Positions 1 through 6,374 of a stretch of 15,727 nt of DNA are shown one piece after another; the first letter of the stretch is position 1; every line of letters begins with the position of its first letter. A program made the position numbers and the translations under genes. Below the pieces are notes generated by a model. That model did not search any database. It was given only the letters and a program-made list of their open reading frames with translations, and was not told where the DNA came from. The stretch is from Clostridioides sp. (GTDB taxonomy: Bacteria > Bacillota > Clostridia > Peptostreptococcales > Peptostreptococcaceae), in contig JAISUA010000098.1 in the NCBI GenBank assembly GCA_031272305.1, positions 1 through 15,727 of the forward strand. The letters run 5' to 3'.

Positions 1-91
1 TAGATAAACACTAGCAATAGATAGTAGTATTCATACTAGAAAAAATAGATAAACACTAGCAATAGATAGTAGTATTGTATACTAGTAAAAA
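1..91. repeat. 45-bp tandem repeat, two copies
   Basis: Copy 1 spans 1-45 and copy 2 spans 46-91. The first 31 bases of each copy are identical (both begin TAGATAAACACTAGC). A degenerate third start (TACATAAACAC) follows at about 92. Each copy contains a small dyad of the type TAGTAT-N2-ATACTA. The array may continue left of the window. Confidence 0.85.
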
Positions 92-253
92 TACATAAAC
101 ACGAATAAAAAATATATAAGTATAAGCAAAAATATATAATAAGAATGCATATATATACTAAAATTATAAAGTTAAGAATTTAAAAATAGATTTTTATTTA
201 GAAGAACTCAAGATATGTGTAATAAAAATACATAATATTCAAAAATAATAAGA

Positions 254-283
254 TTGACAATCTATCATCTTCACAATTAAAAT
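254..283 (+). promoter_or_regulatory. Candidate sigma-A promoter for ispE
   Basis: A perfect -35 hexamer TTGACA (254-259) is followed, after 18 bases, by TAAAAT (278-283), a 5/6 match to the -10 consensus. Transcription would start near 290 and give a leader of about 300 bases before the ispE start. This is by far the best promoter match upstream of ispE. In DNA this AT-rich, -10-like strings are common, so the -35 carries most of the weight. Confidence 0.5.
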
Positions 284-462
284 TATTATTTATTTTTTAT
301 TAAACTTAAAGTCTTTATAAATGATGAATTTGTAGTATAATATAATTGTACTTATTTTGACGATAATCATTGAATTTTGCATTAAAAAAATAAAAAATAT
401 CTTTAATTTTGCTGAAGAGAAAACAAAAAACAAAAGATAAAAAACAAAAGATAAAAATATAA

Positions 463-562
463 TTAAATACAAGTTACTGTAAATAATGACAAGATAGTTA
501 AATACAAGTTATTGTAAATAATGAAAAGATAGTTAAATACATGTTACGTAAATAATGAGAAG
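463..562. repeat. 35-bp tandem repeat upstream of ispE, about three copies
   Basis: Copies lie at 463-497, 498-532 and 533-562 (the last shortened). Each begins TTAAATACA(A/T)GTTA and contains GTAAATAATGA. The array ends about 25 bases before the ispE ribosome binding site, so it would sit in the ispE mRNA leader. Confidence 0.85.
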
Positions 563-598
563 TTATTAAAATCAAAAGTTATTAAAAGGAGAAAAATT

Positions 599-1465
599 TT
601 GAAATTAAAAAGTAGAGCTAAGATAAATCTATCTTTGGACATCATTGGAAAACGTGAGGATGGATACTCGTTAGTCGAGATGATCATGCAGTCTATTGAT
701 TTATATGATATGATTGATATAAAAGAGATTGTTAAAGATAAAATAATAATAAAAAGTAATAGCGATAATTTGCCTTTAGACAGAAATAACATAGCATATA
801 AAGCAGCAAGTCTAATAAAAAATAATTTTGAAATAAAAAATGGAGTAGAAATATTCATTGACAAAAATATTCCGATAGCAGCAGGATTGGCAGGAGGAAG
901 TTCAAATGCAGCGGCAGTTTTAGTAGGTTTAAATAAGATTTGGAGTTTAGGTTTAAATGAAAAAGAACTACAAAAATTAGGTGCACAACTTGGTGCTGAT
1001 GTTCCGTTTTGTATTTCTGGAAGAGCATCTCTAGCAGAAAACATAGGAGAAAAACTTACTGATATAAAAGGTTTGCCTCAAAATACTAATATTGTAGTTT
1101 GCAAGCCGGATGTTAATATTTCTACAAAGATGGTATATAGTAAGTTTGATATATCCAATGTGGAAAAAAGACCGGATACAAAAAAAATCGTTGAAATGCT
1201 AAATGCAGGTGACTTTGCTTATGTAGCTAAGAATATGCAAAATGTTTTAGAATCGGTTACAACTAAAGAAGTTGAGGATATCAATAAAATAAAATTAATC
1301 ATGAATGAAAATGCAATAGGTTCTCTGATGAGTGGAAGTGGACCTACAGTGTTTGGAATTTTTAAAAACAAAAAAGAAGCGAATTTATGTTCAGAAAAAT
1401 TGAAAACAAGCTATGCTCAAACATATGTAGTGACAACTAGTGATATAGGTGTAGAGATATGTTGA
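599..1465 (+). CDS. ispE: 4-diphosphocytidyl-2-C-methyl-D-erythritol kinase (IspE)
   Basis: Cytosolic GHMP-family kinase of the MEP isoprenoid pathway. It uses ATP to phosphorylate the 2-hydroxyl of CDP-methylerythritol. The product has 288 residues, normal for the family. Visible motifs are AKIN with Lys8 near the start, the ATP-binding loop PIAAGLAGGSSNAAA (about 92-106), ADVPF with the expected catalytic Asp134, and the C-terminal glycine motif LMSGSGPTVFGIF (about 243-255). The start is TTG at 599, chosen because AAGGAG (586-591) sits 7 bases upstream and the reading matches the conserved N-terminus at once. One oddity is that the near-universal DGYH motif reads DGYS (22-25), replacing the His that in the E. 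coli enzyme contacts the cytosine ring. The last about 25 codons form the first unit of a tandem repeat that continues past the stop codon. A separate upstream promoter and a 500-base gap downstream suggest a single-gene transcript. Confidence 0.96.
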   Translation: MKLKSRAKINLSLDIIGKREDGYSLVEMIMQSIDLYDMIDIKEIVKDKIIIKSNSDNLPLDRNNIAYKAASLIKNNFEIKNGVEIFIDKNIPIAAGLAGGSSNAAAVLVGLNKIWSLGLNEKELQKLGAQLGADVPFCISGRASLAENIGEKLTDIKGLPQNTNIVVCKPDVNISTKMVYSKFDISNVEKRPDTKKIVEMLNAGDFAYVAKNMQNVLESVTTKEVEDINKIKLIMNENAIGSLMSGSGPTVFGIFKNKKEANLCSEKLKTSYAQTYVVTTSDIGVEIC

Positions 1466-1705
1466 TATGGCAGAAAAATTGAAATCAAATTATCTTCAAA
1501 CATATGTAGTGAAAAATATAGATATAGATATGGAAGTGTTAATATAGTAGAAAAATTGAAATCAAACTATCTTCAAACATATGTAGTGACAAATACTGGC
1601 ATATGTGTATAGATACATTGATATGTCTATAAAGATTTAAATAAGTCTAGACTAAAATATATGTTCTGTTAAGCAGTGATATGGTTGTAAAAATATGTTG
1701 ATATG
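1392..1705 (+). repeat. 77-79 bp tandem repeat that begins inside the ispE 3' end, four copies
   Basis: Unit 1 (1392-1470) is the last 24 codons of ispE plus its stop. Unit 2 (1471-1547) and unit 3 (1548-1626) are close copies sharing AGAAAAATTGAAA and the block CTTCAAACATATGTAGTGA. Unit 4 (1627-1705) is decayed but still ends in the same GTGATAT...ATATGTTGATATG pattern. Unit 2 still translates to a peptide much like the IspE tail (AEKLKSNYLQTYVV...) in another frame and then stops. Unit 3 does the same in the ispE frame. This is a duplicated gene end, not a new gene. Confidence 0.9.
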
Positions 1706-1711
1706 TATATA

Positions 1712-1748
1712 AAAATTAAAAAAAATTACTTAATAATTTTTTAATTTT
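1712..1748 (+). terminator. Weak AT-only hairpin after ispE, possible terminator
   Basis: The left arm at 1712-1728 (AAAATTAAAAAAAATTA) pairs with the right arm at 1734-1748 (TAATTTTTTAATTTT), leaving a two-base bulge and a 5-base loop. There are no G-C pairs in the stem, so it is weak. It is the only candidate for ending ispE transcription before pucR. Confidence 0.3.
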
Positions 1749-1805
1749 AATCATTGTATTTGAAATAAATTTATGTAAGTATCAATATAAATATTTATTT
1801 TCAAA

Positions 1806-1957
1806 TCAAAATAAAAATTTAGTGGAAGTGATTTGTGATTTTATTACAATAATAAGAAGTATTATTGTAATATAAATTCAAAAATAAAAATTTAGTGGAA
1901 GTGATTTGTGATTTTATTTAAAATAATAAGAAGTATTATTGTAATATAAATTCAAAT
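1806..1957. repeat. 72-74 bp tandem duplication upstream of pucR, with internal dyads
   Basis: Copy A (1806-1877) and copy B (1878-1951) share AAAATTTAGTGGAAGTGATT and AATAAGAAGTATTATTGTAA almost without change. A third start appears at 1952. Copy A contains a perfect 12-bp dyad (1842-1853 with 1861-1872, 7-base loop). In copy B the left arm has decayed to about 6 bp. The duplication ends some 25 bases before the pucR ribosome binding site, where an autoregulatory operator could lie. That role is inference. Confidence 0.85.
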
Positions 1958-1997
1958 ACGAAAAATGGGCAATTTATTGAAAGGGGGAAATATACAA

Positions 1998-3608
1998 ATG
2001 AAAGAAATAACTACAGTAAGAGATATATTAAGTAATCCAAGATTTAAAGATTTCAAAGTGATTGCAGGAAAAGGTGGTCTAGATAGAGCAGTGAATTCTG
2101 TAACAGTCATGGATGCACCAGATCCATATGCATGGTCTACTGGAAAGGAAATCGTTCTTTGCAGTGGATATATATTTCGTGATAATCCAAAATTACTTTA
2201 TGATAGCATAGTTCAGCTAAATGAGTTTGGAATGTCAGCTTTTTTTATAAAAATGAAGAGATTCATAAAAGTATTGCCAAATGAAGTAAAAAATTTAGCA
2301 GATGAACTTAACTTTCCAATTATTGATGTACCAATTGAATTTGCACACATAGATGTAATCAATCCCATACTTTCAGAAATTATCGACAAGCAGACAAAAA
2401 TACTTAAACAAACTATGGAAGTAAATGATAAATTTTCGGATGTAGTAATTCATGATGGAGGAATACAAGCAATACTTGATTTATTATCAAATTTCCTAAA
2501 AAGTGACATTATGTACTGTGACTTGCATTTTCAAAAAAGATATTATTCTATTTTGAAAGGTCATAAAAAACCAGATTTAAGTGATATAGAATTAAATACA
2601 CTTTTAGAAACTTATTTTTCTTATAGAATAGGTGTAAATAAGGAAACATATGGATATATAATATTTTTGAATAAAAAAGATATAAATATAGGTTCATATG
2701 AAAAAGGAATATTAAATTATGCAAATACGTCGATTGTACTTGATGTTCAAAAGAAATTATCTAGATCTCAGGTTAGAGAAAGACAGGAAAGTGAGTTTGT
2801 TCAAGATATTATTTTAGGAAATATAAAATCAATAGAAGAAATTCAAAAGAGATCAGATATTTTTGGATGGAATATTTTGAATAAATCAGTATGCGTTATG
2901 ATTGCAGATATAGATGATTTCAAGAAGAAATATTTGGATATAAATGATAAAAAAGAAGTAGGAAAAATAGAAGAAAATAGTAAAAAAATTTTAAATTCGT
3001 GTAATGAATATATGAAGCTTATTGTCGAAAATCCTATAAGTTTTAAATTCAGCGACAGCATTGTATTTTTAATAAATTTAGAACAATTTGAACAAAAAAA
3101 TATACACTCTAAGCTTACAAATATAGGTGATAATATCAGAGAAATAGTTAGAAAAAATCATAAATCAACTGTAACTGTAGGGATAGGAAGTAAAGTCAAT
3201 GATCCTATGGAAACTCATATGAGTTTTGAGCAGGCGTCATTAAGTATCAAAATTGCTAGAACTATAAAAAAAGGTAGAGATTCTACTATTTTCTATGAAG
3301 ATCTTGGAGTGTATGAATTTTTATATAATATTTATAAAAATAAAGAAAGTGAAGATTATGCAGTCAAAATTTTAAAGCCAATATTAGTTTACGATAAAAA
3401 TTACAAATCAGAACTAATGGATACATTAATTTGTATAATAAGTTGTGATTGGAACCTGAAACTTGCATCAAGCAAAATGTATGTGCATTACAATACTATA
3501 AAGTATAGATACAAAAAAATATGTGATTTATTAGAGTACGATTTGAATGATTATGAGTCAAAATTAAATATAACACTTGCAACAAGAATTTTAAAAATGC
3601 TAGATTAA
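1998..3608 (+). CDS. PucR-family transcriptional regulator
   Basis: Predicted DNA-binding regulator of 536 residues. Residues about 6-125 match the PucR N-terminal domain (DUF-type ligand-sensing region), with TTVRDIL, VTVMDAPD, KEIVLCSGY and the stretch ending FPIIDVP. The middle (about 140-450) resembles the CdaR/GGDEF-like segment of this class. The last about 64 residues form the helix-turn-helix typical of the family, with the hallmark spacing of LASSKMYVHYNTIKYRYKKI. PucR-type proteins usually control purine, ureide or amino-acid catabolic genes as activators. I prefer ATG at 1998 because AAGGGGG (1981-1987) lies 10 bases upstream. An in-frame ATG at 1965 would add 11 residues but lacks a ribosome binding site. 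A strong terminator follows. The gene next to it is an M20 amidohydrolase, the likeliest target. The inducer cannot be told from sequence. Confidence 0.88.
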   Translation: MKEITTVRDILSNPRFKDFKVIAGKGGLDRAVNSVTVMDAPDPYAWSTGKEIVLCSGYIFRDNPKLLYDSIVQLNEFGMSAFFIKMKRFIKVLPNEVKNLADELNFPIIDVPIEFAHIDVINPILSEIIDKQTKILKQTMEVNDKFSDVVIHDGGIQAILDLLSNFLKSDIMYCDLHFQKRYYSILKGHKKPDLSDIELNTLLETYFSYRIGVNKETYGYIIFLNKKDINIGSYEKGILNYANTSIVLDVQKKLSRSQVRERQESEFVQDIILGNIKSIEEIQKRSDIFGWNILNKSVCVMIADIDDFKKKYLDINDKKEVGKIEENSKKILNSCNEYMKLIVENPISFKFSDSIVFLINLEQFEQKNIHSKLTNIGDNIREIVRKNHKSTVTVGIGSKVNDPMETHMSFEQASLSIKIARTIKKGRDSTIFYEDLGVYEFLYNIYKNKESEDYAVKILKPILVYDKNYKSELMDTLICIISCDWNLKLASSKMYVHYNTIKYRYKKICDLLEYDLNDYESKLNITLATRILKMLD

Positions 3609-3618
3609 AATTAATTAC

Positions 3619-3675
3619 TGTGTTTTGAATATAAAAATAAGTTTATTTTTTGTATTCAAAACACAATGTTATTTT
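3619..3675 (+). terminator. Rho-independent terminator after pucR
   Basis: The left arm at 3619-3640 begins TGTGTTTTGAATA and pairs with the right arm at 3643-3665 ending TATTCAAAACACA. The stem is about 22 bp with a minimal loop and is followed by a T-rich tail (TGTTATTTTT). It starts 10 bases after the pucR stop. It is nearly symmetrical and could also act on the opposite strand, but no minus-strand gene needs it. Confidence 0.85.
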
Positions 3676-3703
3676 TCGAATTTTACGTTAAAATAAGAGC
3701 AAG

Positions 3704-3804
3704 AATAATAATGAATAATTAGAAAAAATAAAAATGATACTATCAATTTTATTTAAATTAGTGAAATTCATTTAAATTGGTGAAAGTATTAAATCATTAT
3801 TATT
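3704..3804. promoter_or_regulatory. Candidate operator region upstream of M20-1
   Basis: Between the pucR terminator and the M20 gene lie an 11-bp inverted repeat (AATAATAATGA at 3704-3714, TCATTATTATT at 3794-3804) and, inside it, a direct repeat ATTTAAATT(A/G)GTGAAA in the 3751-3785 stretch. These may be sites for the adjacent PucR regulator. AT-rich sequence makes chance repeats likely. I could not settle on a convincing promoter here. Confidence 0.25.
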
Positions 3805-3851
3805 TGAGCTTGTTTTTAGGCGTTTATTATTAAATTAGGGAGTGATAGAAA

Positions 3852-5051
3852 GTGAAGAGCGGTGTAATGGAAAACATGTACAATAAAGCTAGAGAAATTC
3901 ACGATGAGATAGTTGATTTTAGAAGAGATCTTCATAGACATCCTGAGGTAAGTGGTCAAGAGTTCAGAACTCAACAAAAAATAATTGAAGAACTTGAAAA
4001 GATGGGTGTTGAATACAAAAAAGCAGGGAGAACTTCTGTAATTGCATTTATAAGGGGTAATAATCCTGGAAAAACAGTGATGCTTAGAGGAGATATAGAT
4101 GCTCTACCTGTAAAAGAGGAGTCAGATGTTGAATTCAAATCAGAAGAAGATGGAAAAATGCATGCTTGTGGTCATGATTTTCATACTTCTATGCTATTAG
4201 GAGCATTAAAGATATTAAATCAATATAAAGACGATCTAAATGGAGAAATAAGATTTTTCTTCCAAGAAGCAGAGGAAACATTTGAAGGTGCTAAAAATAT
4301 TATAAAAGAGGGATTTTTGGATGGTGTAGACGTATGTCTTGGAATTCATGATCATCCACTTCTTGAAGTGGGTAAAGCTACAATAAAAAGAGGAGAACTT
4401 ACAGCAGGTTGCGACACTATATATGTTCATTTTGAAGGTATGTCTGGACATGGTTCGACTCCTCATCTTGCAAAAGATACTATACATCCAGCTTGTGTTT
4501 TTGTAGAAAATCTTCAAGCAATAGTAACAAAAAATACAGATGCACAACAAGCAATAGTTCTTTCAGTTGGAAAATTTAGTGGTGGAACAAAAGCAAATAT
4601 AATAGCAAAAAATACTGATTTAGATATATCTATGAGATATTTCAATCCTAAAACAAGACTTATAGTTCACGATGCTATAAAAAGACATGCAAAAGCAATT
4701 GCTGATATGTTTGAGATAAAAGTAGATATTGATATAGTTCAAAGTGCACCAAGTGTATATAATGACGAAGAAATTGCAGAAGTAGTAAGTGGTGCATGGG
4801 CTAAAGTAGCAGGTGAAGGAAATGAAGAACCAATGGAACATTATGCAGATACACCAAAACTTATGGGTTCGGAAGATTTTTCATACTATTTGGAACAAGT
4901 AAAAGGAGTTATGGTTTGGCTAGGTGGAGGAAATAAAGAGATCGGAGCTGTTTACCCTCATCATCACGAAAAATTCAAATTAGATGAAAATATGATAGAT
5001 TATGGTGTTGCACTTTATTCACAATTTACATTAGATTATTTAGAAATGTAA
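3852..5051 (+). CDS. M20D-family metallo-amidohydrolase / peptidase (first copy)
   Basis: Cytosolic two-metal hydrolase of the hippurate-hydrolase / N-acyl-amino-acid amidohydrolase group, 399 residues, full length. In order: HRHPEVSGQE (28-37), RGDIDALP (79-86), ACGHDFH with Cys106 and His108 as likely metal ligands, FQEAEE with Glu141/142 as base and ligand, GIHDHP with His166, the lid/dimerisation domain with SGHGSTPH (His200), MGSEDFSYY (338-346), and the C-terminal HHH at 370-372 supplying the last ligand. Start is GTG at 3852 because AGGGAG (3837-3842) lies 9 bases upstream. The next in-frame ATG (3867) lacks a site. It sits directly downstream of the PucR regulator but behind a terminator, so it should have its own regulated promoter. 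The substrate (acyl-amino acid, dipeptide or ureide) is not readable from sequence. A diverged paralogue lies at 6361-7557. Confidence 0.93.
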   Translation: MKSGVMENMYNKAREIHDEIVDFRRDLHRHPEVSGQEFRTQQKIIEELEKMGVEYKKAGRTSVIAFIRGNNPGKTVMLRGDIDALPVKEESDVEFKSEEDGKMHACGHDFHTSMLLGALKILNQYKDDLNGEIRFFFQEAEETFEGAKNIIKEGFLDGVDVCLGIHDHPLLEVGKATIKRGELTAGCDTIYVHFEGMSGHGSTPHLAKDTIHPACVFVENLQAIVTKNTDAQQAIVLSVGKFSGGTKANIIAKNTDLDISMRYFNPKTRLIVHDAIKRHAKAIADMFEIKVDIDIVQSAPSVYNDEEIAEVVSGAWAKVAGEGNEEPMEHYADTPKLMGSEDFSYYLEQVKGVMVWLGGGNKEIGAVYPHHHEKFKLDENMIDYGVALYSQFTLDYLEM

Positions 5052-5177
5052 ATAATGTGAAATATAAAATTTTTTTATGTATAGATTATGGAATTAGATA
5101 TGTATATATAATATAAAATTCGTACAAACATATATACATATAAAATACATAAAAATATATTTTTATTGATGATTTTG

Positions 5178-5229
5178 AATAGACCTAGAAAGGTTATAGA
5201 TAAAAATTAACTTTCAAAGGTCTATTTTT
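5178..5229 (+). terminator. Rho-independent terminator before yfcE
   Basis: The left arm 5178-5196 (AATAGACC then GAAAGG) pairs with the right arm 5208-5226 (CTTTC then GGTCTATT). The stem is about 17 paired bases with one internal mismatch and a one-base bulge, and ends in TTTTT at 5225-5229. It lies 127 bases after the M20-1 stop. Confidence 0.75.
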
Positions 5230-5321
5230 ATGTGAAAAAAAATACATAAAATTTTTTTGTGAATGAACATTTGATATTATCAGAAGTATAGTATATTACC
5301 AAAACTATCATGTTTAAACAA

Positions 5322-5351
5322 TTGACAAAATGTATATAAAAGTATTAGTAT
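5322..5351 (+). promoter_or_regulatory. Candidate sigma-A promoter for yfcE
   Basis: A perfect TTGACA (5322-5327), an 18-base spacer and TAGTAT (5346-5351, 4/6 match). It lies after the preceding terminator and would give a leader of about 55 bases. It fits a separately transcribed yfcE. Confidence 0.5.
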
Positions 5352-5413
5352 GTATTAGTAGATAAAAATATGTTGAAGCAAGTAGAAAAGTTTGTTAGCA
5401 ACGGAGGTTAGTA

Positions 5414-5968
5414 ATGAAAATAGGAATACTTAGTGACACACATGGTAGTTTAAAATATTTTGAAAAAGCTATAGAAATTTTAAGTGATTGTGATTTATAT
5501 TTCCATGCTGGAGATATTATTTATAATGGAGCAAGGAATACTTTAGCAGAAGGATATGATCCAAGCGGACTTGTTGAAAAGATAAATGCAATGCCAAATA
5601 TTGTTTTTGCGAAAGGAAACTGTGATGCACTTGCAGATCAGAAAGCAATTAAGCATCCAATATTAAGTCCTTACGCTTATTATCAAATAGGTGGATTTAA
5701 ATGTATAATATCACATGGATATGAAGCTAATAAGGAATCATTTATAAAACAGTCTAGAGATATGGGAATAAATCTGTTGATTTTCGGACATACTCACGTT
5801 AAGGAATATAGAGTAATAAGTAAGACAACTATTATAAATCCAGGAAGTACAACTCTTCCAAGAGATGATTCTCGTTCAGTAGCTAAAGTAGAAATAATGA
5901 ACGACAAAATAGTAGATGTAAAATTCTATAATTTAGAAACAAAACAAGAAATACCAATACAATTTTAA
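5414..5968 (+). CDS. yfcE: YfcE-type metallophosphodiesterase
   Basis: Cytosolic calcineurin-like phosphoesterase of 184 residues, the same length I recall for E. coli YfcE. The metal-site motifs are complete: SDTHG with Asp8 and His10, HAGD with Asp34, GNCD with Asn69, SHG with His101, and FGHTH with His126 and His128. The segment NGARNTLAEGYDP (38-50) is characteristic of YfcE and not of generic MJ0936-like proteins. Family members are Mn-dependent with activity on artificial phosphodiesters, and the natural substrate is not established. ATG at 5414 is preceded by GGAGG (5403-5407), 6 bases away. The gene has its own promoter and terminator, so its place between two M20 paralogues may not mean shared function. 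Confidence 0.92.
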   Translation: MKIGILSDTHGSLKYFEKAIEILSDCDLYFHAGDIIYNGARNTLAEGYDPSGLVEKINAMPNIVFAKGNCDALADQKAIKHPILSPYAYYQIGGFKCIISHGYEANKESFIKQSRDMGINLLIFGHTHVKEYRVISKTTIINPGSTTLPRDDSRSVAKVEIMNDKIVDVKFYNLETKQEIPIQF

Positions 5969-6360
5969 AAGGTTGAATGAATCTAGAAAAATGAGGTTTA
6001 ATCTAATCTTGTAAAAATATTTATGTTATAATCAAAAGGCTTATTGCATTAAAAAAGTGCAATAAGCTTTTTTTAATGCAATAAAAAGTAATAATATTTT
6101 TATAGTTTAAGGGAATAATAAGAATTGTAATAGTTATTTTTGTAATCTTGATAGTAGAGTTTGTATGAGGATTAAAATGAAATATCAGTATTTTATTGTA
6201 AAATCAAAACTAATAAATCAAAATTATTTTTACAGAAAGTGCTATTTATAAATAAAAAAAGAAGTTATTATAAATGAAAAGCGAAATAAAGTGTTATTTT
6301 TAAAAAAAGTAAAATAAAATTTTATTAAAAAAAGAAAAGTAAAATAAGGTGTTGTAAAAA
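5969..6360. other. Gap between yfcE and the second M20 gene
   Basis: It holds a terminator with an overlapping alternative hairpin (6039-6084), a weak TTGATA-N19-TAAAAT promoter-like pair (6148-6178), and degenerate repeats that echo the start of the next gene (6272-6360). One possible small frame, ATG 6177 to stop 6249-6251 (24 codons), has GAGGA five bases upstream, but its composition (Lys/Tyr/Phe/Asn) is that of random AT-rich DNA, so I do not call it a gene. Confidence 0.6.
6039..6074 (+). terminator. Rho-independent terminator after yfcE
   Basis: A 10-bp perfect stem, GCTTATTGCA (6039-6048) with TGCAATAAGC (6058-6067), closes a 9-base loop and is followed directly by TTTTTTT (6068-6074). 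It lies 70 bases after the yfcE stop and is the clearest canonical terminator in the window. Confidence 0.9.
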
Positions 6361-6374
6361 ATGAAAAGTGAAAT
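6272..6374 (+). repeat. Degenerate tandem repeat echoing the start of the second M20 gene
   Basis: Units at about 6272-6302, 6303-6326, 6327-6357 and 6358 onward share the theme AATGAAAAGTGAAAT(A)A followed by GTGTT. The last unit is the real start, coding MKSEI. The first unit also reads as a mini-frame from ATG 6274 to TAA 6301-6303 coding MKSEIKCYF. The real ribosome binding site AAGGTG (6346-6351) is itself a piece of unit 3. The repeat is imperfect and its boundaries are approximate. Confidence 0.6.

Larger units (their letters stand above)
1..598. other. Gene-free repeat-rich leader upstream of ispE
   Basis: I find no convincing gene in these 598 bases. The stretch holds a 45-bp tandem repeat at its left edge, a good sigma-A-like promoter around 254-283, A-rich low-complexity sequence near 380-460, and a 35-bp tandem repeat from 463 to 562 just before the ispE ribosome binding site. 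The element AAGTTATTAAAA also occurs twice, at 561-572 and 576-587. A short antisense open frame at 290-472 is almost entirely Phe/Leu/Ile/Lys, which is what A+T-rich noncoding DNA produces, and I do not count it. Confidence 0.7.
1466..1997. other. Gene-free gap between ispE and pucR
   Basis: The left part (to 1705) is the ispE-derived tandem repeat. The middle (1706-1805) is almost pure A+T with an AT-only inverted repeat. The right part (1806-1957) is a second tandem repeat of about 72 bp with internal hairpins. I see no open frame with a ribosome binding site and no clear promoter. Confidence 0.7.
5052..5413. other. Gene-free gap between M20-1 and yfcE
   Basis: The gap holds a perfect 12-bp AT dyad (ATATGTATATAT at 5098-5109, ATATATACATAT at 5130-5141, 20-base loop, no T tract), then a rho-independent terminator (5178-5229), then a promoter (5322-5351). 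I see no open frame. Confidence 0.7.

Noticed and set aside
290..472. Antisense 60-codon hydrophobic frame, possible small membrane protein
   Set aside because: Composition (Phe, Ile, Leu, Lys) matches random A+T-rich DNA, with no ribosome binding site, and it overlaps the ispE leader and promoter.
463..562. CRISPR-like array
   Set aside because: Units are directly adjacent with no unique spacers. Here, as at 1392-1705 and 14490-14644, they are plain tandem repeats and no cas genes are present.
544..1044. Antisense 166-codon frame across the start of ispE
   Set aside because: It is a shadow of ispE in the opposite strand. The sense protein has complete family motifs.
1965..1997. Upstream ATG start for the PucR regulator
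   Set aside because: It has no ribosome binding site. ATG 1998 has AAGGGGG at good distance and matches the family N-terminus.
6027..6032. TATAAT box after yfcE as a promoter
   Set aside because: The only nearby -35-like string (TTGTAA at 6009) is 12 bases away, too close, and a terminator follows at once.
6177..6251. 24-codon small protein upstream of the second M20 gene
   Set aside because: Although GAGGA lies upstream, its amino-acid make-up is typical of random AT-rich sequence and there is no other support.
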